Source: Formicarius rufipectus
Lineage: Eukaryota > Chordata > Aves > Passeriformes > Formicariidae
DNA: 64,000 bases
Direction of reading: 5' to 3'
NCBI GenBank assembly: GCA_013399695.1
Contig: VXAU01002296.1
Coordinates: 2,016,744-2,080,743, forward strand
Made by a program: the position numbers and the translations under genes. The notes under the pieces were generated by a model that was not told where the DNA came from, searched no databases, and saw nothing but the letters and a program-made list of their open reading frames with translations. Numbering within the stretch: position 1 is the stretch's first letter; each line of letters starts with the position of its first letter. Shown one piece after another: positions 1-12,800 of this stretch.

Positions 1-1490
1 GTTCTATTAAATTTTATTTGTTTGTTAAACTTCCATCAGAGCAGTGTTGTTCTAGAACCTGGGATGCTGAGGGTATGAAGAAAAAAACCCAATAAGATAA
101 AACAAATACACTTCTGATTCCTACCATAGCTGAAGTTCCCATATCTGAAACCAGTTCATGCTCATTAAGTGCATAATTAACCGTCTTTGGACCTGAGCTA
201 GTCTTTTAGAATCATAGTCTTTAAATCAATTAAATAGTGTTTTAATCATCCTTCTCATCATGATTCATTATATTGTACAGGCTATCAGATGACTGTAACC
301 AAAGTGGTAATAATAAAGTGTACAAAGTTAAGGAGATGTTTATAAAGCATATTGACTAAAGCAGAGAAATAGAAGAAAGAGATAGGGAAAAAGATGGCTT
401 TTTCCAATGATGATGATATAGTTGCTTTTGAGTACAGAATGTTTCATTGAAGTAACTTTTATAGGAGGCTGCTATGCAATTATGTATGAAATACCAATCT
501 GAATATAATATGATAAGTTGAAGATCGTGTTAGCAGAAGTGATTTAAAAGTATTTGTTATTATTATTCAGGAAATATTGCTGATAAATATAATATTGTTA
601 TTTAATATTGTATGAACCGCTATCAGCTATAGGTGTGTAAACCAATTTGCAAGGTTTTTATTGTTTCCTAATGTATTCTGTTCAGGCTGGAGAGATTAGT
701 TTAAATGTGTTCAAGTCAGAATGGAGCTCCTTGCTCATAGCGGAATAGTTTAGACATGTTTCATTATTGTTTGTATCTTTTTTCTTAGTTCTTTATTCCA
801 AAAAAATGAGAAACTGTCTTGGTATAGAAGGAGTAGTATCTTAGAGAAAATGTTACCTTTTCATTGTGTTTCCACGATTAGTGATACTACTGGGGCAGAA
901 AAAAAAATAATTTCTTGGGGCGGTCCTGATAGAAAGTATTCAAAATTAGAAATTAACTTTAATCCAAAATTTTAAGCAATTTTTGTTTGAAAACTGAGCT
1001 TTGGTGGGTAAGAAATGAGGTGTAAAGACAAGTGGTTTGAGATCTTCAATTAGGATGACACTTGGAAAACACTAGGTACTAAGTGTTTGGAGTTTCAGAG
1101 TTTCTTTTGTGTTTTATTTTCCTTGTATGTTTGCAGTGTTGATCCCTTTTGATCCCAACAGCGTGCAAGTAATTTTTTCCTGTTGCATTGGCAACTTTTT
1201 ACCTTTTTTAAAGAAAACAGTTTTATGCAGAAGCAGTCAGAGGTCATAGGCTTAGCTTCATATTCATTGGGAAGCTTCACTTTTGTCTTTATAACCATTA
1301 CTTTCTTTTGTAGTTTTGCAGGATCAAGGCCGTACCTTTTGTTGCAAACAATGACAGAGTACTTTGCAATCACCCAGGTTTTATTGAAGATTAACTGAGA
1401 TGAGGAAGTATTGTTAATTAATCAATTTTTATCTGAGTACTGGCACACAGAGTTTCAGAAATGGCTGCAACTATGGGACAATTGTGATGA

Positions 1491-1517
1491 TTTTTTCTTT
1501 TTTTTTTTTTTTCTTTT
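1491..1517. repeat. T-rich run
   Basis: T tract of about 27 bp with two C interruptions, in intron 1. Confidence 0.85.
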
Positions 1518-4500
1518 TACAAGCAAATTTAGGTGTTAAGCTACAGGTTCTCAAAAAGTAATCCTTGTGCTCCTGTCCAACTCTGAGCATATACTTTTGC
1601 ATAGTATGTACCACATGTGACAACTCTTGGCAGGATCTTGTATGTTAGCACCTGATCATTATTAAATCCAAATGAGAAATGTAAAATAAGACAGCTTTTG
1701 TGTCAAGTTTTCTCATTGATTCAGTCAATCAGACCTACTCTAGTTGCTTTTTCTTTCCAAACCAGAGAGAAACAAATCTGATGCCTTTTTATACAGCTGT
1801 CCATTGGTTCCTAGAACAACTTAGCCTGTAGGGAATAAATGTTGGATTCCTGGCCCTGTGTGTGCCAGCAGCAGTAGGAAAAAGAATTCAATTCTATGCC
1901 TCACCTCTCCTGGGATGTAGGACCAAGTGTTACCTATGTTTAGCAGTGCAGGTGTTTTAATCCTCTATCTCTGGCTAAGCTACTCTTTTTCAAACATAAA
2001 AGCACAAGTGACTCTGTAGTCTACTGGGTAAGAAACTTGTTGGTGAGCCCTGATTTCTGGTCTGAGGGCACTTAGGAAGTCCATTAGTACCCCTTAAGGT
2101 GGATAACAGAATCTGTGCTTCTAAATGCACTAAAAGAAACTTGAAGTCCACTGTACAAAACACTGGAAAATACTTGATAAGGAAATCTGTTTCAAAGCTC
2201 ATGAAGTCTTAAGTAGGCAACACAAAGGATGGGCTAAAAATAATTTTCCTGGTTAGTTCTGTAAAGAAAGTGGGATATACAATGATTGTGACTTGTCCTG
2301 GGAGCATGTGGTGGAGTCAGTGCAGCCTGTCTGAGATCTCCTGTCCAGGACTTTAATTGCACAAGGGTACTTCTGGTGTGACAGTTTTTTCAGAATCTTT
2401 ATAGAGTGAACACTTATTACCTCTTTCATATTGAAGAATCTTAGTCTCTGAATATCTACATTAGTGGATATGCTAATTTTCAAAGTAGCGAGAATAGTGT
2501 GACTTGTTGGAGGAGGGTTCTACTCGTTGCTGTTATCTTTGTTTTTTTACCCCTTGCCCTACAGCTTTATAGCTATGTGTGTAGGTATAGTGGTTGTGGA
2601 GGCAGAATGGTGCCAACTTGACATCTGGGGAATAACATATCGCATTATGTCCTCTAAAATAAGTAAGTTAAAGGTCAAATTAAACTAGTCTATAAGGAGA
2701 CTTTAGGGAAACATGTTGCCAGATTTTGCCATGTGTGCTTGTAGATGCAGTTCACTTGCCTTCCATGAGAGTGGAGCTGTGCCTGGGTGAGATGAGCAAG
2801 AGCTTGGAGGCTGTTTAGGTATAATTTCCTCTCATACAAGCAAAAGGGTCTGCATCTGCTTTTTCAGTCAGCAAGTAGCTAAACCAAGGCTGCATTGTCA
2901 TGAAGCTCCCCAAATTAGAATAAGTAGACATTTAAGACATGTTTTGAAATAGCATTGTTTTTCCATTGAAACCAGAATCCTCCTGCCTGTCAGATACGTG
3001 CAAGCGTTCTTCCTTCAAGAGAGGGTAGGCAGGAGGGGAGATTGATCCTGTAAGGCAGTGCTTGGGGTGGCCAACTGCAATACTAATATTTTGACTCACT
3101 GGGCAAGATTGTGCCTTAGGAGAAAATCCTACGTCAGTTTCAGGTATATTCCCGTGTTTTAGTGTTGGTATTTACATTTTTTTTTCCAACTTCTTAAATA
3201 AAGAATGTGAACCTTTGTTGTATTGGACTCAGTTTGATATCTCACGTTAACTTGTTTCATCTTAACTCATTTTAAGGTTAATCTGTAAATTCTGGAATAC
3301 TTTTATTTCTCTGTTGGTAATAAATACAAAGAAAACCAAACCACAGAGCTCTCCCAGTATTGCTTTGCTCAAAGCCCAAGACTGGGAAATCAGAAGATAC
3401 TTTCTCAGTAACTTGCAAGGATCATGCTGAGGAGTAGCAGCATCAGGTACCAGGATAAAGAGAAAATGGCAAAGAGTAAGTAGTAAGAGAAGTAGCACCT
3501 AATTCAGGATTAATTCCATGTTACTGTAATGGCAATTTGCATTTTGATATTTGGTATTAAAAATAAAATAAATTACAAATGTGTTTGCCTCTTTGTGAAG
3601 TAGTTAATACCTCACTGCATGTCAGTCATTGGGGTTGGAACAAATTACATGTTTGAAAAGGGCAACTGATGTGCAACTGTGTGTTATTTTATTATGAAAT
3701 GTTTTTAAAAAATGAATGGCTAAGACAGTGAAGTGCTAAATTGGGTGAAATTTGTTGCTATCACATTAGTGAGACATCTGGGAGATTTTAAAATTCAATG
3801 AAATCATGAATAGCACTGCTCTGCAAGTTTTGTTGATGCCAACTTTCTGTAATGTTCCCTGTTCTTTCAAATGACAAGCAGAAAGGAATCTCTTTTTCTT
3901 GCTGTGGGATATATAATGGAGAAAAAGATGAAGAAACTAGCCAGTCTAATTGTAGGCCTATGCTGAAACAGCCCTGTTCATAGCACATCATCATGACTAT
4001 GTTATTTTGCTAGCTTTGTTAAATAAATATTTGAAGGATATCTTACAATTGACTTTGGTATCTAAACAATTGACAGATTTTATTTAGATTTTAATACAAT
4101 TAATGTAGTTGGTTCTTCAATCTTGCTCAACCCCTAATGTGTTTGTTTTCTCTCAAAAATAACTTTCAGGACTTCTGCAACCTGAAATGCTTTGAGTACC
4201 TTATTAACTGTAGGGAAAAAGTATTGAATTTCTGCCAAAAAAGCATTTAGAGATAAGATAATAATTTGAATAAGTGTCACTTCACAAAAACTGCATAAAA
4301 GGCAAGCCTTCCCCAAGAATTGCCACGGAGTAATCCTAATTAGAATTTGCTATTGAAATCCTGGGGTTTCAGCAGCACATTGATTCTTCTTAAAATGGTG
4401 CTGCTCACAGCTAGTCGCAGAGTCAATAATATTGCAGCTAAATATCTTCCATGTCAAATAACAGTGTATGGGTAAGAATTATTTATTAGTGAAGAAATTA

Positions 4501-7500
4501 AAATCTTATTTTTTGTGATCTGGGGGAAAACAACGGCAAAAAAGCAGAAGTCAGTAGAGTCTGCATTTACCTTCCATTGTCAAAGCCTTGCAATTATTTT
4601 GTTTAGCATTTTCTCCCTTAAAAAGAAACAAATGCAACACAGCTTAATATTTAAAGGCTTAATATAGTTTTCAGAATATCTAACATGCCATTTCAGTAGG
4701 TTACTGTTCAAAACAAAGTAACTGCAATCCTACTCTGCTGAGAGTAACCAAAGGACAGGAAAAAGGCTGTGGTGCCTGGCAGTTGTGCTCCCTGGGCATC
4801 CTGACTTGTCCCATCTGTTAGCAAAGATCACACAGAGCTATGGTTACCCTTTACAGCTGCATTGCAGAATGCTCAGACAGCACAGCTGGTGGTGCACTCT
4901 TCTGGAGAAACAGTTTTGGGGGTAGTAGAGCTGACACCTCCAGTATAAAGTAAGCAATGATTTATAATTTGCTTCTGCTGGAGTGATGGGTAACTTTTGG
5001 GAGAGGATGGGAGTGCAGAGCGTCTGACAGAGTCCGGTCTGGTTTGACCCTTTGGCAATGTCTGAGATCTGCATGGTACCTCAGGCTTTTCCTGCAGTTG
5101 GTGGGAATTCATGGCTCTACAAACGCCTTGTAAAACTTAGGCTCCAAAGCATCTTCGTAATGGCTTGATTATGTTCCCTGCTCGCCCTCCCCTTAACTGT
5201 TAGGAGGAAGGATAATATAACGCCAGAGGCACTTTTCTTGCCCTCTCCATTGAGATTTAGGTCCAGTTCCTTAGGAGCTGCAGGTGCTGTGCCTAACTAT
5301 GTTCTACACCGGTATCTGTGCTTTGTAGATAGGAGTGAAACTGTGGCTGCCTTTGCACTACTTAGTAGATGTCGCTGTGTTTTGCAGAGGACACTTGTTG
5401 AAATGGTGCCAGTCTGATCCTGACCCCTGCAGGAGAGCTCCTCTGTTTTGCAGGTCTTAGGCAGCTCAGCCCCACTATTGTCATTGTCTCAATGTCTCAT
5501 GCTTCTTGATCTGAAGAGCATGATAGAACTAGGGTATTCCTGGTGGAGCCAGGGTATTCTTGTGGCTGGGAGGAAGATCTGGGTAGTTGGCTTAGCAACA
5601 CAGAGCCTCCTTCTGTCTTCAGTGACATGCAGAGCAGCCTTAAGGGAGAGTCAAATCCTATTGCCAAGTTGTCTGTGTTAATACTCTCTGGAAAGCCAGA
5701 GACATCTGTCCTATAGATACAGTTTGCCTGAATGGGATGAGTCTGACCATGTTGGGGAAAGCAATAGCTGTAGTAAGAAATCTGTTACATATTGCTAAGG
5801 TGAATGACAAAGAAATAGTCGTTAGAAATCTACCAAACAATATGTTAGGTATTTGATATTTACATATCAAACTTGTAAGGTATTTTTTGCTGCAGGCAGT
5901 AAATAATAGAGGTGGAACTTGTTTTCCTTCTCTTCTTCTTTCCTACTGTACATCCTTGAAACTTGTCCCCTGCTGGGTTTCATGTATGTGTACCCATAAT
6001 AACATTCCTGGTTAGTGGCAAAACTCTTACAGCACTACAGGTTTTTCTGTAAAAGAGTTCATTAAATGCCAGCCAGTAATCCGGTGGCATTTGCTAACAT
6101 AATGCTGTAAAGCCAGTCTGTTTCCCTTGCTTCTTGCTCTCTTCAGTAGAAATTTTTCATTCTCGGCAACCACAAGAAAAATCTCAGTGTTAACATTGAC
6201 AAATCATTTCCATTAAGCCAAAAAAAATTAGAAGAGCCTTATTTGTTGACAAACTCTGACTGAGCTGTGTCACTTGGTGTTAAAGAAACGTGGATAACTA
6301 CAGATTATATTGTCAACTAAAATAAATTTAGAGTCATTTTGCATTTCAAAACTTTGCAATGAGACTGGATCATAATGGTAATCTTGATGCTATTTGAATA
6401 TGAAAAAAAATTTGGTTTTATGAGATATTTCTGCATTTTAGGTCTAGTATATTCCTTTTAATAAAATACATGCTGTCTCCTACAGTTCTTGACAGCACAA
6501 CCAAAGCAGCTGTTGAGACAAACATCACGTGTTAGATCAGCTCCTCCCATGATTACCACTCCAACCTGAAGCCACTTGGCACAGTGCACAAATTGGCCTG
6601 ATCTGGTTAGGGTGGGACTTCTGAGCAAGGTCAGGGCAGCCGGGAGAAGAACCTCTCTGTGCAAGCCCTGCCAGCAGCCTGCAGGAGGAACCTGGCTGCG
6701 GACTAGGAGGTCTCTAGGGAAAGGTGTCAGCACTGCTCCTTTAACTGGTTAGAGGAGGTTATCTATCATAGTTGCAGCTTCCCTGATTAGCAGTGAGATG
6801 ATGAGGACTGCACTGAGTCTATATCAAGTACTTGGGAGAGGAAGGTGGTTTAGCGACCACATATTTTCTGTGGCAATTATAAGTAGCACCTACTTAAGCA
6901 CAGAGTAAAACAACAGACATTTCTAGGTGGACAGTAGATCTGCTAAGCATGCTGCTTTCCCTGAATGCTAATACAGCCACTCTGCTCTAAATGCAGTTAT
7001 GTTTTGTTACTTCAGGCAGTGGCAAAATGCCAGGGTAGGTGCTAATCAAAACTATAAATGAAATGTGTGGAGGGAAACAGTGTGATAAAAAATGTTTTCC
7101 CAAAACATACAAAGTTTGAAACTGTAAAAGATTTATCTTTTTTCAAGTTGGGTATGGCTTATTACAGTCTCTAAGCATAACTAAGGAACTCAGCAAGGTT
7201 ATTACCTAGCTATGGTATTGATAATTAAAGTTGCTTAGGAAGTACTGTTACTTACCTGCATTAGCTGCAGTAGTCATTTTTTGTCCCATAACTTGTATTC
7301 ACTTGATCATTGCCAGAACATCTGCATATACAGAACTTTTGGTTAAGTCAGTCCACTAGAGATTCTGTTCCTGAAGGACAAGGATTGGCTAGTTCTCCAC
7401 AAGATATGCACAAAGCCAATAGCAGCCAGTTCTTTCTGTCATCAGAAGCTGGCAAAACACAAATCAATACCTGATTTATCATTTGCAGTGGCCATGAAAG

Positions 7501-8603
7501 ACTTTCACACAACAGTGTTGTTTTTAAATTCAAAGGTTTTCTTCTAATCTATTTTATTACATCCCTGAAAACATTGGTTCCTGTTTCCAGTAGAAGTAAA
7601 ATTTATCGATGTTTTACCAATGACTCTCCAAAGTGTGTTCTCCTTGCTGCCTTCTTGTAACATGCCATGAATCGTGAGTTATTTCTCAGCTACAGAGGTG
7701 TCAAAGATTGAGCTAAAAGCTCTGGGATTCATCTGAAACCATACTGTTATTGTTGAAACGAAGGATAATCCTCCAGTTTCTTGGAGCACCTTCTCTTTGG
7801 GTGTGATGTAACTGTGCACTTGGGAAATATTTGTGCCTTACTGAATTATGGGGATTGTAGACTGGTATCTTATGGAATTCATAATTTCATTACAGTAAAT
7901 GTTAGAGCCTGCATGTATTGTGCACACAGTTGCAGACAAACAGTCTTGAGCGGTTGTGCTAAGGTCTTTTTGCACTTGTGTAGTGTTTAATGAATTTCTT
8001 TTACCTTTGTATCAGCCTCTGAGAATTCAGAGATTGCAGTTGAGAGTGTGGATTGCTTTGTCTGTCTGACACGTGTTCTTACAGGCATACAGGTACACAT
8101 ATCCAATAAGATGTTTGTATTTTCTAAGTGGCTGTGGGAAATATTATTGCATTTGTTTTGCAATTTTGGTAACTGCTTTTCATAAAGACCATTTAAAAGA
8201 AAGACATTTTGAAATGATTGAGGTTTTTGCAGAACTTCTATCATTATCATAAATTGCATGGTATTATTTACAAACTCTGTTTACATATGGAAACATGACA
8301 GTAATCAGCCATAAACTACTTCTTTTGCAGGCATTTAGTTTTTTGAAGGAATTTTTTTTTTTTTAATCAATGGAAGTAGAACAGAAATTTGAGTAATTTC
8401 AAAATAACTATTAGTTCTTACAGATCCTTGCTAATGTTTTGGTTTAATCGTTTGCGTTCAAAAAGATTTTGAATCTACTGCAAAAATGTGTACAAGCTGA
8501 CACTTGAGGATTAATAGGCCTTTCTGGAGACGAATTGTTGGATAGAAGTAGTCAAGGCTTCTAAAGTTTTCCTCTACAGAGTAGACATTTTCTGTTTTGT
8601 TTT

Positions 8604-8675
8604 AATTCAGCATGGTCTTTGAATTGATATTAAATTTTTAATTCAGCATAGTCTTTAAATTGATAATAAATTTTT
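8604..8675. repeat. 36-bp tandem duplication
   Basis: Two adjacent 36-bp units, each starting AATTCAGCAT and ending AAATTTTT (8604-8639 and 8640-8675). They differ at about three positions. Confidence 0.9.
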
Positions 8676-8810
8676 AAACATGACATTTGAAAAAACAAAT
8701 GCAAAAAATGTGCATGTGATGGACACAATGAAGATCTTATGTACTGTGTCCTGTGATAGATCTCCTGTGCTGTTAAGTACATACTGCAATATAGGGTGTT
8801 GAAGGAACCC

Positions 8811-9359
8811 CTATAGAACCTTAGAATGGTTTAGGTTGGAAGGGGCCTTAAAGATCATTTAGTTCTGCCCCTCCTGCCATGGGCAGGGACACCTTTCGCT
8901 AGACCAGGTTATTCAAAGCCCCATCCAACCTGACCTTGAACGCTTCCAAGAATGGGACATCCACAATTTCTCTGGCCAGACTGTTCTGGTGTCTGCCCAC
9001 CCTCACAGCAAACAGTTTCTTCCTAATGTCTAACCTAGACCTACTCTCTGTTTAAAGCCATTCCCCCTTGTCCTACCACTGCATGCCCTTATAAAAAGTC
9101 CCTCTCCAGCTCTCTTGTAGGCACCCTTTAGGTGGTAGAAGGCTGCTATAAGATCTCCCCTCAGCCTTCTGTTTTCCAGGCTGAATAATGCCAATTCTCT
9201 CAGCATTTCTTCTTAAGGAGAAGTGCTCCGTTCCTCCTTGTGGTTGTCTTTATGGCCTCCTCTGGATTCACTCCAACAGGCTTATGTCCTTCCTGTGCTG
9301 AGGACCTCAGAACTAGACAAGTACTCCAGATGGGGTCTGATGAGAGCAGAGTAGATAGG
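8811..9359 (-). mobile_element. CR1 LINE, 5'-truncated copy
   Basis: The + strand reads as the reverse complement of the CR1 3' end. It starts near AGAATGGTTTAGGTTGGAAG, passes through CCCATCCAACCTGACCTTGA and continues past CTCCAGATGGGGTCTGATGA. About 550 bp of the 3' region of this avian LINE is kept. It is inserted in intron 1, antisense to CFTR. Confidence 0.9.
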
Positions 9360-9774
9360 AATGAAACCTGTACATCCAGTTGATAACAGTTCTGATTTAT
9401 TATTCATTTATATGAACATAGCACATAGCATATTTGGAAATACAGTACAAAGACCTCAATGCCTTGTTTGTCTGCTGCTGACTTAGTAGGAAGTTTGGGA
9501 TGTGATCCCACCCCAAAACTGATGAAATGCAAGTTTCACTATTATTCTTTGCTATTCACTTTCACTGTTCTTCACTAACATTCTTCTATGTTATGCTTGA
9601 AATACAGTTTTGTAAATATAATGCAGAGCTGCACTGCATCATGTCAAGTATGTATGTATATTTGCACATAAGCATACTTGGATGCTGTGAACAGAATATT
9701 AAAGGTGAAACAAAGCAGCTCCAGGATTTACCTCACAAACTGGTGATTTTTTTTTCATTTTTATTTCTGCTTAG

Positions 9775-9885
9775 ATGGACAAAACCGATTTTGAGAAAGG
9801 GTTACAGACGACGGTTGGAGCTGTCAGATATTTATCAAATCCCTTCTGCAGACTCTGCTGATAATCTTTCTGAAAAACTAGAAAG
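9775..9885 (+). CDS. CFTR: CFTR exon 2
   Basis: This exon of 111 bp has the human length. It encodes most of the N-terminal lasso motif, which packs against the membrane domain and contacts the R domain and syntaxin 1A. Recognisable peptides are WTKPILRKGY, LELSDIYQIPS and SADNLSEKLE. The acceptor is a T-rich tract ending in TTAG (9771-9774) and the donor is GTAAGA at 9886. The first base completes codon 18. If exon 1 ends in AG, as in human, that codon is AGA (Arg), where human has Ser. The exon ends two bases into Arg55. Confidence 0.97.
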
Positions 9886-12800
9886 GTAAGAAAGATTCAT
9901 GAAATAAGTTTGTTACTGGAATCACACTGTAATTTTCATTAAAAAGCTATTGTATGAAATGTTTAAATAGCATTGGGTGCAAGCTGGTTGCACCCAGGTG
10001 TACTTTGGACATGACTGCGATCCCTGGTGGAGATGTAACACTGAGATACTCTAAATTGCTATATACAGGTACCTGTGACATCTGTACATTGATGAGTCTA
10101 GCCTCGGTTTCAGTGTTAGTTCCCTTTTCTGCTGTTCTTTCTTAACAAAATAATCTTGTAAAACCTTGGTTTATCTTTTCTTCTACTGAATAACATTCTT
10201 ATTTTCCTTTGATACCACTTTTGAAAGATGAAGTGTTTCTACAGAAATCATACCCTGACTTCTCCTCATTTACGTTTCCACTCTTCTTTACCCTATTTCA
10301 ATGGATATTAATACAGAAACCGTTCTGAACTTGTGACTAACTCTTAGAAGTGCCTGAATCCATGCCCTCTCTCCCAACTTCTGATGAAGCTTTCCCTGGT
10401 GTTCTGGGGCAGCTCATGTCTGCACTGTTGTGCCAATCCAGTTAAACTTAGTTGCAGTGTAGCATAAGTATTCTAAACTGGTGGAATGTGTTGAGAACAT
10501 TGGTATGCTTAATGCCTTTTGATAGTTTATAAATGGAATATTTTGGTTATTTAATATTCTGTTGAAAAATGGAGAAAAGAGCTGAGGAAATTCCCAGAAG
10601 TACTTCAGTCTCTGAGTTTAATTTTGATTAAACATATGCTCTCTGAGCATCATTACTTATGATCAACAACTTATCGAGTAAAAGCTATTGTCCCAGCAAC
10701 ACAAGTTAAAAATAGTGCTGTGCAGTAGAAAAGTCACATTTTTGATGCTTTGTTGGTGCTTGCTTTTTTGCAGACTGGAAGAGTTCCAAAACATTTATTT
10801 GCCTATTATTGTGCTTTGGTTTTAAGTACAGCAGGTTTCTTGAAAAGATACAACGTGACCTTTGAATGAATTAATTCCCTGCAGGGTGATGTATGACTGA
10901 GTATTTAAAATTGCCAAAATATGTGGCTGAACTAAGTTTGAACTTTTACTGATCAATGAACGCCAGGTCTTTGGGGTCTCTGCAAAGCTTTCTTTCATTA
11001 GCCACCTTAGCTAAATCTCCTTGGATATATTTGGTTGAATTGAAGTATGTCAGAGCTACAGACCCATGTGTTGGCTCATGGAACTTGTTTCTTGGTTCCT
11101 TTTCAGAGAGTGGGACAGAGAGCTGGCAACTTCAAAGAAGAAACCCAAACTCATTAATGCTCTTCGACGATGCTTTTTCTGGAAATTTATGTTCTATGGA
11201 ATAATGTTATATTTAGGGGTAAGATTTGTTCTCTTTTTCAGTAAACTTTTAATGTTTCATAAATAGACCCGAGTCTTAAAGACTTCTAAATACAGAGTCC
11301 TTTCAGTACCTACAGATCTTTCCTCTATGTGTTGCTTACAAAAGAGATAAATACAGGGGGATAAACTCATGGGCTTTCATTAGAGAAAGTATTTTCAGAT
11401 AATATCCTATTATCTTTAAAACATACGTATTAACGATTTTTCAGTGTTCCTTATGCTTGTCCAAGTACAGGTAGAGCACTTGAATTTTTGTATCACTGCT
11501 GAAATAAAGTACTTATCTTTTTATGTTCCAGTTAAGAAGTTTCTAAAGAGTTTTCTACCTTACATTAAAACAAATGACTGTGCAATTTAACATGATTCAG
11601 TCGATTTTTTTCAAAGTGTCTAGCAGACACATTCACAGCTAAATGCTTTATTGAGGTTTACGTGTGCAATAAACAGGGTGTCTTCATCAGTGGTAACAAT
11701 TCTTCCTAAACAACTATGTGAAATTATATTGTAGAATCTTGGTGCTGTCAGTGCTCCAAAGTGTGTGGTCAGGAACTTGATGTAAAAGTCTGAACTGATT
11801 ATGTTTAGCACCTTTCCAGCACGTTAGGTAGGATTACCCTGACTTACCAAATGCCACCTGTTTGTTTTTCAATCCTATCACTGGGGTTAGGAACTGTGAA
11901 AATAGTTTCTTACTAATGGTGTCTCACTAGGTGTGTTGTATAGCCAGACTGTAAATCTGAACATTGCAGTTAACCAATAAGCATGTTAAATATCCATGTT
12001 ATTTTTTAGTTTCTGTGATTTAATAGTAAAAAAGTGATCATATCACCTCTGCAGGTAATTTTTAGGGACTAAAATGACGTTGTGAGGTTGTGTAGGGAGA
12101 AAAATAGAAGGGCCAAAGCCAAACTGGAACTTAATTAGGCCACTGCAGTTAAAAAGAACAAAAAAAAGTTTCCATAAATACATTGGCAGCAAAAGGAGGG
12201 CTAAGGAGAGCCTTCATGCTTTGCTCCATGCAGAGAGTAGTGCCAGGGGTGCATTTAGGTGCTGGACCCTTAATTGCCATTTTCTAGGTAAGGCTCTTAG
12301 CCCTCTAGGACAGGGCATCTTGCTGTCTAAAGGGGCTGCTTAATAACCCTTCTGTCCTCTTTCAACTTTTTTGTCAACTCTTGCCTGGTATGAGACCCTT
12401 TTATTTATGTACCCCTACTCAATCATGTCTTTTATGTGCTCCTGCAATCTCATTGCTGCCTTTAGTTTTTTAGGTTTTTTTTTCCTCACCAAACCAGCAA
12501 TTCCTTATTAATGATAGGTTTGGATTAAAAAAAAAAAAAGGCAACAACAAAACAGTTCTACCACTGTAGCCTATCATAGGCTGTAACAGCTGGTCCTGTA
12601 GTCTGCCAGCCAAAACTTTTGCAGTAATGCATTCCTGTTAAACATTAAGCAATGTCTGAAGGCTTTTGCAGGCTGTCTTGAGGATAACACTCTTTCCCAG
12701 GATAGGCAGCGTGGGCATGCATGCCTGTGACTGCAGGGTTGATTTCTCCATGTGGATTATTTTAACGGAGTACAATTTTAGTCCAGGTGAAGACAGAACA

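Larger units (their letters stand above)
1..9774 (+). other. CFTR intron 1, 3' part
   Basis: AT-rich non-coding DNA upstream of exon 2. I looked for exon 1 (start codon plus a peptide like MQRSPLEKA, with a GT donor) and for a GC-rich promoter and saw neither, so the window starts inside intron 1. It contains a CR1 copy (8811-9359), a 36-bp tandem duplication (8604-8675) and a T-rich run (1491-1517). The rest shows nothing I can name. Confidence 0.85.

Noticed and set aside
1225..1398. Open frame starting MQKQSE as a possible CFTR exon 1
   Set aside because: Only the first two residues match; no lasso peptide, no donor at the right phase, and no promoter-like GC-rich context.
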